Shown here in pieces: positions 16,264 to 25,100 of a stretch of 64,000 nucleotides of DNA (positions are counted from its first letter, which is position 1; every line of letters starts with the position of its first letter). The notes under the pieces were generated by a model, which did no database searches, had not been told where the DNA came from, and worked only from the letters and a program-made list of their open reading frames with translations. Source of the DNA: an uncultured Sulfitobacter sp. (GTDB taxonomy: Bacteria > Pseudomonadota > Alphaproteobacteria > Rhodobacterales > Rhodobacteraceae). The DNA lies in contig NZ_CANNBM010000002.1 of assembly GCF_947502895.1 (NCBI RefSeq), positions 806,001 through 870,000 on the forward strand, read 5' to 3'. Made by a program: the position numbers and the translations under genes.

Positions 16264-17196
16264 TCAGAAACTCAGATTGATGCGGATAGACCCTACAATC
16301 TGGCCTTCAGTCTGGGCGTCAAATTCTTCCCCCAGATAGGTCAGACCATAAAACGCCGAGGCGTCCTTGCCCTGCCAATGGACACCTGCGCGCACACGCT
16401 CGCGGCTGTCGGTCAGAGTATAACCCCGATCCTCGGGCAGAAAGATGCTGTCGGCCACATGTGCCACATCTGCCCCGAGCAAAAATGAAAACCCTGCAAT
16501 CGGATCGTTTGCTGGCACCACACGGTACCGCTGGCCTGTCACCCCTTCACGTACCGAAAGAGTACCGCGACCAATACGACCAAACGTCAGATCAACGCCG
16601 CCGCGCAGCATCGTCTCGGCACCTGCGCGCCCTTCCAGAAACGGGCGCGCATAAACGCCGGGTGCCAGTGTCAAATCACGGGCAAGTTCGCCAACAACGG
16701 TCGGGTGAAAGCCCCCCGAAATCTGATTGTCCAAAGTCGCGTCAGAGGGCAGCTCCACCCCGAGAACTTTGTGCAGACCGCGCTGGAAACTGCCCAAACC
16801 CGTGCCAGAGCCTGTCATGACAAGGTCCGCACCCAAAGCGGCCTCGAACCCTTGCCATGTAAAATGCGTATGCGCACCAACCGACAAAGCGCCGGCATAG
16901 GGCCGATCCCCTGTTGCGGCACGGTTAAGGTTGTCGGGTGCAAAAATTTCGGCAGACAGACGCAGCTCAATCACGTCACCAAAGGAGGTAGGTGCCTGGC
17001 CGTTCCATTCACTGCCCCAGACCCGCGACGATGTCCAAGAGCCCGAGCGCCATCTGTCTTGGCCGTCACCGATATAATCGTTTGTAATCAGACGGCCATA
17101 GCCTAGGTACGTGCGCCCTTCGGCGTGGGCTGATTGCCCGATGAAAACAAGGCAAAGGGCAAAAGCGAAAAGCGTTGCCGCCACTGATCGATACAT
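16264..17196 (-). CDS. LpxR-like outer-membrane lipid A deacylase
   Basis: 310 residues with signal peptide (MYRSVAATLFAFALCLVFIGQSAHA, 1-25) and a beta-barrel pattern ending in Phe (IRINLSF). LpxR removes the 3'-acyloxyacyl chain of lipid A at the outer membrane. Family residues are visible: N39-D40 in LITNDYIGDG, DRPYAG (97-102), and the catalytic-type histidine H142 in SFQRGLHKVLG. The annotation (DUF2219/LpxR) is well supported; the actual substrate in this organism is inferred. Confidence 0.85.
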   Translation of the reverse strand: MYRSVAATLFAFALCLVFIGQSAHAEGRTYLGYGRLITNDYIGDGQDRWRSGSWTSSRVWGSEWNGQAPTSFGDVIELRLSAEIFAPDNLNRAATGDRPYAGALSVGAHTHFTWQGFEAALGADLVMTGSGTGLGSFQRGLHKVLGVELPSDATLDNQISGGFHPTVVGELARDLTLAPGVYARPFLEGRAGAETMLRGGVDLTFGRIGRGTLSVREGVTGQRYRVVPANDPIAGFSFLLGADVAHVADSIFLPEDRGYTLTDSRERVRAGVHWQGKDASAFYGLTYLGEEFDAQTEGQIVGSIRINLSF

Positions 17197-17385
17197 CTGG
17201 TCATCCTATCGAAACCGCCCCCGCAGTGAAGGACGACATAAAACAGGATCGCGCTTCGTGCCAAGGGTGTAGGCGCTGTTTTAAATATCCCCGCGCAATT
17301 GCGTCATAGTTGCCACGCATCCGCACTGGATTATTCCCGCAGCTTTGTGATTAGTTGCACGCGACCAAAGGGGGAGGATCAAACC

Positions 17386-19026
17386 ATGAATATTCTGTTC
17401 ATCATGTATGACCAACTGCGTTTTGACTATCTAGGTTGTGCGGGTCATCCGCATCTGGACACCCCCCATTTTGACCGTGTCGCCGCGATGGGTGTGCGGT
17501 TTACCAATGTTTACGTGCAATCGCCAATCTGCGGGGCAAGCCGCATGTGCTATTACACAGGGCGCTATGCCTCCAGCCATGGCGCGCAATGGAACGGTTT
17601 TCCCCTGCGCGTGGGCGAACAGACCTTGGGCGATCATCTGCGCAAGGCTGGTATGGCTTGCTGGCTGCTGGGCAAGACACACATGAAAGCCGATGCGGAA
17701 GGTATGGCACGGCTGGGCCTTTCACCTGACAGCACAATCGGTGCGCGTCAGGCCGAATGTGGTTTTGACGCATGGGTGCGTGATGACGGGCTTTGGGGAT
17801 ACGGCCCTGACGGGTACTATGACGAAAAACGCTCGCCCTATAACGAATACCTGAAATCCAAAGGCTATGACGGCGAAAACCCTTGGGCCGATTATGCGAA
17901 CGCAGGTGTGACCGACGAACAGATCGCCTCGGGCTGGATGTTTCGCAATGCCGACCAGCCCGCAAATATCGCGGAGCAAGACAGCGAGACACCGTGGCTC
18001 ACCAGCCAGACAATCGACTTCATGGACCAGACCGAGGGGCCGTGGTGCGCGCATGTCAGCTTTATCAAGCCGCACTGGCCCTACATCGTGCCTGCCCCCT
18101 ATCACGACATGTATGGCCCCGAACATGTGCCCCCCGCACGCCGCAACGAGGTCGAGCGTGAGGACGCGCATCCCGTTTTCGGTGCATATCAGGGCAACAA
18201 GATCGCACAAGCCTTCCAGCGGGAAGAGGTGCGCAACAAAGTCATCCCCGCCTATATGGGCCTGATCAAGCAATGCGACGACCAATTGGGCCGGCTGCTT
18301 GACCATTTGGAAGCGACAGACACCTTAAAGGACACGATGATCGTGCTGACCTCGGATCACGGCGATTATCTGGGCGATCACTGGCTGGGCGAGAAAGACC
18401 TTTTTCACGAGCAATCGGTGAAGGTGCCGCTGATTATCTTTGATCCGCGTAATGCCGCCGATGCAACACGCGGCACGACCTGCGATGCTTTGGTCGAAAG
18501 CATTGATCTGGCCGCAACATTCGTCGAGGCCGCTGGCGCGCAGGTGCCTGATCATATTATCGAAGGGCGTTCCCTGCTGCCGTGGCTGCACGGTGAAACA
18601 CCGCAATGGCGTGAGTTCGTGATCTCAGAGTTCGACTATTCCCCAACGGGGCAACGCGTCAAACTGGGGCTTGAGCCGCGCGATGCACGTCTGTTTATGG
18701 TGTTTGACGGTCGCTACAAACTGATGCACGCCGAAGGCGGATTCCGCCCGATGCTGTTTGACCTTGAAACCGATCCGGATGAATTCTACGACCTTGCCAA
18801 AGGTGAAACCCATAATGCCGAGATTGACCGTTTGTACGGTATGCTTGCCCAGTGGGGGCGGCGCCTGTCGCAGCGGGTCACCATGTCAGAAGACCAGATC
18901 AAAGCGATGGGTGGTAAATCCATGCGCAAAGGCATCTTGCCCTTCCTGTATGATGGCAGCGAAGTCGCACCCGAACTGACAGAAAAATACCGTGGCCCGA
19001 TGCGTCAGGATCACCGCAAAACCTGA
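17386..19026 (+). CDS. Type I sulfatase / phosphonate monoester hydrolase-like enzyme
   Basis: 546 residues, alkaline-phosphatase superfamily. Metal-binding start FIMYDQLRFDYLG, formylglycine signature C49-G-A-S-R53 (variant C-x-A-x-R) followed by the family TGR, then SFIKPHWPYIVPAPYHDMY and the C-terminal metal site TSDHGDYLGDH. The overall arrangement resembles phosphonate monoester hydrolases and choline-sulfatase-like enzymes. No signal peptide, so cytoplasmic. ATG 17386 has GGGGGAGG upstream and gives the expected N terminus. Followed after 30 bp by a tautomerase-family gene. Confidence 0.88.
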   Translation: MNILFIMYDQLRFDYLGCAGHPHLDTPHFDRVAAMGVRFTNVYVQSPICGASRMCYYTGRYASSHGAQWNGFPLRVGEQTLGDHLRKAGMACWLLGKTHMKADAEGMARLGLSPDSTIGARQAECGFDAWVRDDGLWGYGPDGYYDEKRSPYNEYLKSKGYDGENPWADYANAGVTDEQIASGWMFRNADQPANIAEQDSETPWLTSQTIDFMDQTEGPWCAHVSFIKPHWPYIVPAPYHDMYGPEHVPPARRNEVEREDAHPVFGAYQGNKIAQAFQREEVRNKVIPAYMGLIKQCDDQLGRLLDHLEATDTLKDTMIVLTSDHGDYLGDHWLGEKDLFHEQSVKVPLIIFDPRNAADATRGTTCDALVESIDLAATFVEAAGAQVPDHIIEGRSLLPWLHGETPQWREFVISEFDYSPTGQRVKLGLEPRDARLFMVFDGRYKLMHAEGGFRPMLFDLETDPDEFYDLAKGETHNAEIDRLYGMLAQWGRRLSQRVTMSEDQIKAMGGKSMRKGILPFLYDGSEVAPELTEKYRGPMRQDHRKT

Positions 19027-19056
19027 AATCTCAGCCCGAACAGAAAGCAATCGATC

Positions 19057-19449
19057 ATGCCCCACATCACGCTCGAATACTCGGCCAACATGGATGAGGC
19101 GCTGGATATGCACGCGCTATGTGTTGTTGTGAAAGATGCAGCCGCGGCAACAGGTGTCTTCCCCCCCGCTGGTATCCGCGTGCGGGCAATCCGCTGCACC
19201 CACAGTGTTATTGCCGACGGGGACCCAAAGCACGGATTTATCGACATATCGATGCGCCTGCGCGCTGGCCGCACGGCAGAGGCGAAATCAGCAGCTACTG
19301 ATGCGATCTTTGGAGCCGCGCAAGCGTTTACCGCAGATCACATGGCCAGCGCGCCCTTTATGCTGTCATTAGAGATGCGCGATATCGATGCCGAGCTGAG
19401 CCGCAAGGAAAGTTCCATCCGAAAGTATCTGCCTGCAGATATGGCCTAG
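19057..19449 (+). CDS. 5-carboxymethyl-2-hydroxymuconate isomerase-family tautomerase
   Basis: 130 residues. Begins MPHITLEYSANM, with Pro2 as the expected catalytic base after Met removal, and has GFIDISMRLRAGR and LSLEMRDID strands of the CHMI family (tautomerase superfamily). In the homoprotocatechuate pathway CHMI isomerises 5-carboxymethyl-2-hydroxymuconate; no other gene of that pathway is nearby, so the substrate is uncertain. It follows the sulfatase by 30 bp and is probably co-transcribed. Confidence 0.85.
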   Translation: MPHITLEYSANMDEALDMHALCVVVKDAAAATGVFPPAGIRVRAIRCTHSVIADGDPKHGFIDISMRLRAGRTAEAKSAATDAIFGAAQAFTADHMASAPFMLSLEMRDIDAELSRKESSIRKYLPADMA

Positions 19450-19455
19450 GGCGAC

Positions 19456-19479
19456 CGCCCGCACCTGACGATGCGGGCG
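19456..19479. terminator. Hairpin between convergent genes
   Basis: CGCCCGCA (19456-19463) / TGCGGGCG (19472-19479) with an 8-base loop, in the 48-bp gap between two convergent stop codons. No T-run; could end transcription from both sides. Confidence 0.5.
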
Positions 19480-19497
19480 ACCCGATTATAGGTGACG

Positions 19498-20556
19498 TCA
19501 CAGGCCACCGCGCAAACGCGCTACGATCATCTGTGCAAGCTCGGCGTGCAGCGCGTCGCGTGTGCGCGTGCCGCCATCTTCGCACAGTGGGTCCAACTCC
19601 CTCTCGGCCTCAAGAATTGCTGCGCCGCGCGGCTTACATTGCGCGAGGAAGCTGAAATGGGTCGCCTCCTGCACTGTCTGGTAAGCCGCATCTGGTATCT
19701 TTGCCGCCGCATCCTTGGCGTAGACACCTGCTGGAACTGCGCCCTCATCACCCAGATTAATTAGCATCATGGGCGTTTCGATCTGGCGCAGGCTTTCATC
19801 CGTCAGCGTGCTCACGATACCCGGATCAACCACAACCGCAGCCGTGATACGCGGATCACGCAAATCCTGGGCCGCGGGGGACAGATCAAAGCGGTGCAAA
19901 TCAATCCCGAAATGAGCAAGAAAGGCGCAATCGGACATGCCATGATCGCCATCGTCGCAAAACCGCTGCAGACGATCAGGATCAACCCGCGCACCTGACA
20001 GCGCCATGGCGGTATACCCCCCCGCCGAGAAACCCAGAACGCCAATGCGGCCTGTATCGATATAGGGATAGGCCGTTGGATTGCCCGTGATCTCGTCCAA
20101 GACAGCCGTAACATCCTGCGGACGCTCCCACACCCGCACGGCAGCTTCGGCTGATGCATTGCCCGTTGTCGTGCCGGGATGATTGGGCAGAACAACCACA
20201 AAGCCCGATTGGGCGAGGGCAGACGCAATCCAGCCGAACTGCCCTGCATTGCCCCCCGCGCCATGGGATAGAACCACCATCGGAAACCGCCCCTGCTGAT
20301 GTGGCGCGCGGCGCCCTGCGGGGGTGCCGTAAAAAACGCCGTTGCCGCCGACCGTGACCCGCTTGCCCCCGTCTTGCGCTGGATACCAGATATGGAAGTC
20401 CACATTACGGTCCCGCACCGGCGCATAGGCCGTGCCATACTTTATGCCGGCTGTCCCTTCGTATGCAGGGCGGAATACCTCGTATCCTGCCCATGCCACC
20501 AGTCCCATTGCGGTGGCCAATACTGTTGCTTTTGCGAGTTTTCTGATCTTGGACAT
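19498..20556 (-). CDS. Predicted dienelactone hydrolase-like alpha/beta hydrolase
   Basis: 352 residues. N-terminal hydrophobic helix (about 10-25) as anchor or uncleaved signal. Alpha/beta hydrolase elements: oxyanion strand VVLSHGAGGN, nucleophile elbow GFSAGG (S177), a later acidic stretch, and EATHFSFLAQC with the catalytic-type His. The architecture matches the secreted COG4188 group, related to PAF acetylhydrolases. Two cysteine-containing segments (RFCDDG, SDCAFL) suggest a periplasmic disulfide. It is divergent from the ADP-ribosylglycohydrolase homologue across a 248-bp gap with a perfect 20-bp palindrome. Confidence 0.82.
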   Translation of the reverse strand: MSKIRKLAKATVLATAMGLVAWAGYEVFRPAYEGTAGIKYGTAYAPVRDRNVDFHIWYPAQDGGKRVTVGGNGVFYGTPAGRRAPHQQGRFPMVVLSHGAGGNAGQFGWIASALAQSGFVVVLPNHPGTTTGNASAEAAVRVWERPQDVTAVLDEITGNPTAYPYIDTGRIGVLGFSAGGYTAMALSGARVDPDRLQRFCDDGDHGMSDCAFLAHFGIDLHRFDLSPAAQDLRDPRITAAVVVDPGIVSTLTDESLRQIETPMMLINLGDEGAVPAGVYAKDAAAKIPDAAYQTVQEATHFSFLAQCKPRGAAILEAERELDPLCEDGGTRTRDALHAELAQMIVARLRGGL

Positions 20557-20627
20557 CCTGCATTCCTTTCATGCCTTGTGATGCCATAAGACTGGGCGTT
20601 GTTGCGGTGTGCCGCGTCCTTGGACCG

Positions 20628-20647
20628 GTTTCAGGACGTCCTGAAAC
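20628..20647. promoter_or_regulatory. Perfect 20-bp palindrome, probable operator
   Basis: GTTTCAGGAC joined directly to its reverse complement GTCCTGAAAC. It lies 72 bases upstream of the hydrolase start (minus) and 157 bases upstream of the ADP-ribosylglycohydrolase homologue (plus). No T-run follows, so it is more likely a dimer-binding operator than a terminator. Confidence 0.55.
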
Positions 20648-20804
20648 GCGATTTAGGTCGTGAACACGTAAAAAACCGCCACTCCCCATGCTCAAATCAG
20701 CGGCGTGAACATCCGTAAATCCCGAAACCAACATTTGCCGAGGCTGCCATTCCTGCGCGGTTGCGTTAGGATCAATTCAGAACCTGCAGCCAGAAAGGCC
20801 ACCC

Positions 20805-21977
20805 ATGCAATATCCCCTAACCGACCGATGCAAGAACATGATCACAGGCGCACTGGTGGCCGACGCTGCAGCAATGGGCTTGCACTGGATCTACGATCAG
20901 GACCACATCCGTAAAATCGCGCCAAAAGAGCCCGAATTTCGCACGCCAATGGCAGCGGACTATGACGGTGTGATGGCGTTCTTTGCGCACCCGAAACGGG
21001 TTGCGGGCGCGCAGTCCCAATATGGCGAACAAGCAATGGTTATGTTGCGCGCGCTGGCAACAAACGGTGGTACATACGATGAAGCGATCTACGCCGAGCA
21101 TTTTCGCAGCCACTTTGGCTATGGCGGCGCTTATGTCGGGTATATCGATCACGCCACACGCGACACGCTAGACAATTTTCGCAGATATGAGGATGCAGCC
21201 CATGCTGCCGCCACTGCCCTGCCCTTTGACGGCGATGCAAAGCAGCTCAAAGGGTTGGTCGCCAAGGCACTCCCCCTTCTGGTCCGCTATACAGGTACCG
21301 AGCTGAACAAGCGGTTCATGCAATCGCTGCGAGATGCAAACAGCGATGCAGCAACGCTCGCATTTGCACCGCGCCTGATAGAGGCTTTGGGCACCGTTCC
21401 AAGACCCGCAGGCGCCCACGACCTGCAACTGCCCGCTATCGCAAAACTACCTGCATTGGTGGCCATGCTCTGCGCCCAAGAGGCGGCACAGGGCGCGGTG
21501 TTTGACACCGCCACAGCATCGGCAGTCCGCGTCACGAGTGACCATGCAGTTGCGGCAAGCTACGGAGCAATCTCGGCGCGAATGATGGCGGCTGCTGTGA
21601 CCCAAGGCAGTGCAAAGGCTGCTGTTCAGGCCGGGCTGGCGGATGCAACAGGCGATGCGCGCACCTTACTGGCGAAAGCGCTGGATATGCCTGAAACGGA
21701 CAATGCCGCAGTGACCAAGCATTTTGGCATGGCTTGCGATTTGCCCTATGGCGTACCCTCTGCTGTACATAACATCGCCACGGCCACCTCCTTCTCCGAT
21801 GCGATCAGGCGCAACATCTACGGCGGCGGCGATACCTGTGGCCGTGCCATTCTGGTGGGGGCTGTTATGGGGGCCGCACACGGGATCGGCGGTGATCACG
21901 GCATTCCCCACCAGTGGATTGACCAGCTGGCGGTAATGCCGGAAGCCACGCAGATCATGGACAGCTTGTTCAGCTAA
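20805..21977 (+). CDS. ADP-ribosylglycohydrolase-family protein with altered metal site
   Basis: 390 residues, all-helical ARH fold. The N-terminal GALVADAAAMGLHWIYD corresponds to the family's first metal motif and YGGGDTCGRAILVGAVMGAAHG (from Y339) to the second. In canonical ARH enzymes the second motif reads GGDTDT; here D343-T344-C345-G346 loses the second aspartate. Members remove ADP-ribose from proteins or small molecules; activity here is uncertain. No partner ADP-ribosyltransferase is visible nearby. AAGG precedes the ATG by about 7 bases. Confidence 0.85.
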   Translation: MQYPLTDRCKNMITGALVADAAAMGLHWIYDQDHIRKIAPKEPEFRTPMAADYDGVMAFFAHPKRVAGAQSQYGEQAMVMLRALATNGGTYDEAIYAEHFRSHFGYGGAYVGYIDHATRDTLDNFRRYEDAAHAAATALPFDGDAKQLKGLVAKALPLLVRYTGTELNKRFMQSLRDANSDAATLAFAPRLIEALGTVPRPAGAHDLQLPAIAKLPALVAMLCAQEAAQGAVFDTATASAVRVTSDHAVAASYGAISARMMAAAVTQGSAKAAVQAGLADATGDARTLLAKALDMPETDNAAVTKHFGMACDLPYGVPSAVHNIATATSFSDAIRRNIYGGGDTCGRAILVGAVMGAAHGIGGDHGIPHQWIDQLAVMPEATQIMDSLFS

Positions 21978-22195
21978 ACACAAAACGCCCTCACGCGCCG
22001 ATACTGTATGCATTTCCCGCCTTGCGTGCAAATGCGCGCGTGGGTTGAGCATTTTGTGCCAATCGCCACAATTGTTCTCTAATTCGACACAATTCATCCC
22101 TAACTCCGCGCAATCCCGCCCAATATCGCCAGTATTAGAAACCCCGAGGAAATCCGCGAACACTCCCAGAAGTGTGCGGCAAGACAGGGGCAGAC

Positions 22196-25100
22196 ATGGC
22201 ACAAATCAGTTTTTGGGGGTTCGACAACGGCACAGCCGACGATACCTCAGCCGCGAATGGCGCGCAGGACGGTGCGTTTCAGAACGGGGCATCCGCCACC
22301 TTTGGCGCGCTGGAGCTGGATGGCAGCACCCAATACGTCGAAGTGGCCCCTGACACAGCGTTCCAGTTGTCGAGCGGCACGCTGATTACCGAATTCACTG
22401 CCGCAACACAGCACACGGGCGCAGTCTTCTCCCGCGACAGCCTGAACAACGATGACGGCGGCCATTTCTATCTGCGTGTGACAGGGGACGGGCGTGTCGA
22501 GACCCGCGCACAAGCAGGTGACGGCACGAACACAGTGCTGAACACAGGCACCAATTTCTATGCTGCAGGCGATACCATACGCGCTGTCTACAGCTGGGAC
22601 GAAGGCACTGGTGGCACATTCTCGGTCGAGAACCTCACACAGGCGACCAGCTTTTCCACCAGCGTCCCTGCGATTGTCACGTGGGACCAGAACACGTTCA
22701 ACGAACCGATCACAATCGGCGCAAACCAGAACCAGTCGGGCGATAACATCGCAGACAATCTGCAACAGTATTTCAACGGCACCATCGACTATGTCTCGCT
22801 GCATGACACGACCGAGACTTTTGCAACATCGGGTCTGGGCGGGGACGGTGTCGTGTCGGGAACTGGTGGCGATGACCTGATCGATGCAGCCTATCTGGGC
22901 GATCCAGATGCAGAGCAAGTCGATAACGGTGACGGCATTTTTGCTACGACTGGCGATCAGGACATCATCAAATCAGGCTCGGGCAATGATACCGTTAGTT
23001 CAGGTGCAGACAGCGATACCGTAAACGCCGGCCTTGATGACGACAGCGTTGATGGCGGTGCGGGCAATGACATGCTGTTCGGGGATGTGATCTCCAGCGG
23101 GATGGAGGGGTTGAGTGTCACGTCCCTACAGCTCAACATCGCGGATGTACGCGCAGGCACCCAAACAGGTGCGCCTGATGCCGCCGTTGAGGGCGATAGC
23201 GTCATATACGACAACGTGGGTTTTCTGGATGACGGCACCGCTGTTTCGGCCCGCATTACGCTTCTCAGCCGTACCAATGAAAACCTGACCGTTGATCTGG
23301 TGGGGCTATCTGGTGCCGAGATTATCACCAACCGCACCAACGATCCTGCGATGGAAGGTGAAAAAGCCAGCTTTGGAATCGAGTTTCTAAACAGCGCAAC
23401 CGATGCACCCATTGTGCTGACAGGCCGCGCCACATGGGGCGACATCGACGAAGCAGTAGGTGGCGCAGAAGCGATCACCATCAGTGACGAGCAGTTTCTG
23501 GGCTATGAAACCGCTGCCGTGAACCAATTGGCGCTGAGCCAGACAAACGGCGAATACACTGCCACAGGCGCATCGGGTGGCACGAACCTGGACCCCAGTG
23601 ATCAGACCGCATGGTTCACAGGACTGTTTGAAGATCAGTCAGAGCTAGAGTTCACAATCACCACACGCGGGGCTAACTCGGGCTTTACGCTGAACGGCGA
23701 TGTCATCGACAACGCCACAACGGTGCTGTTCGAGCAAGGCGATGACACGCTGAATGGCGACGCCGGTGATGACACGCTGGTCGGCAATGGTGGTGCAGAC
23801 CAGCTGATCGGCGGCAGCGGCGACGACAGTATCTTTGGCGGCACCGAAAACGACACGATCTGGGGTGATCAGGCCGATCCGACAGGTGCGAACCTGACGG
23901 TAGGTGACGACACGCTCGACGGTGGCGCGGGTGATGACGTGCTATACGGCGAACGCGGCGACGATGTGCTGAATGGCGGCGATGGCGAAGACGCCCTTCA
24001 GGGTGGCGCGGGCAATGACGATTTGTCAGGCGAGGCGGGCAATGATCGTCTGATCGGCGGCAGCGGTGCCGACAGGATGCGCGGTGGCGCAGGCAATGAC
24101 ACGATCTTGGCAGATGATGATGCCACGGGCGGCGCTGCAGGTGCGAGCGACCCCAATTTTGGCGATGTGATCGAGGGCAACGAAGGCAGCGATGTCATCT
24201 ATGCCAACGGGTCTGACACTGTGGACGGTGGCGAAGATCTAGACGGCAGCGATATCGACATTCTGAACCTCAGTAATGTCGCTTCGATCCAGTACCAGAA
24301 CGGCGCTGGCGCAAATGTTGCAGGCCCGACAGAGAACGGCGTTGTCACATTTAACGATGGCTCAACCCTGCAATTCAGCAACATCGAGACAATCGCCCTG
24401 CCCGCCGCTGACGGCTACGTTGAGGGCACCACCGCCGACGATCTGATTGATGCAGGCTACCTTTCGGACCCCGAGCTGGACCAGATCGACAATGGCGACG
24501 CGGTATTTGCAGGCGAAGCGCCGGATGATGATATCGTTCTTGCGGGTGATGGCGATGATACCGTCATCGCGGCTGCGGGTGATGATGTCATCTTTGGAGA
24601 CAGGCAACAGGCCCCAGCCAATCCCGATGGCAGCGGCGGCACGGGTACAACCGATCCGTGGCAGTTCGAGTATTACGATCTGGACCCGACGGGCAATCCG
24701 AGCAACCTCGCAAACGCTGGGTTCACGCTGAATGGCGGGCGCGACCATTCCGGCACGCCGACCAGCACCGGTGCTGCCAGCACAATCACCCCTGCGGATT
24801 ATGACACAGCAGACGACTTTGCGCTCAAATTCACGACCGAACTGGTGGTGGATCAGGCTGGGCTATATACCTTTTCAACCTCCTCGGATGATGGATCAAA
24901 GCTGTTTATTGACGGCGTTGAAATTGTAGATAACGATGGGCTGCACGCATTGGAGACCCAGACCGGATTCATCGGGCTGACGCCCGGTGTGCATTTGGTC
25001 GAAATCATCTACTTTGAAAATGATGGTGGCAACCAGCTGACCAGCACCATCAGCGGCCCCGACACAGGCGGCACTGCCGTAGATCTGGCAACCTATCCCG

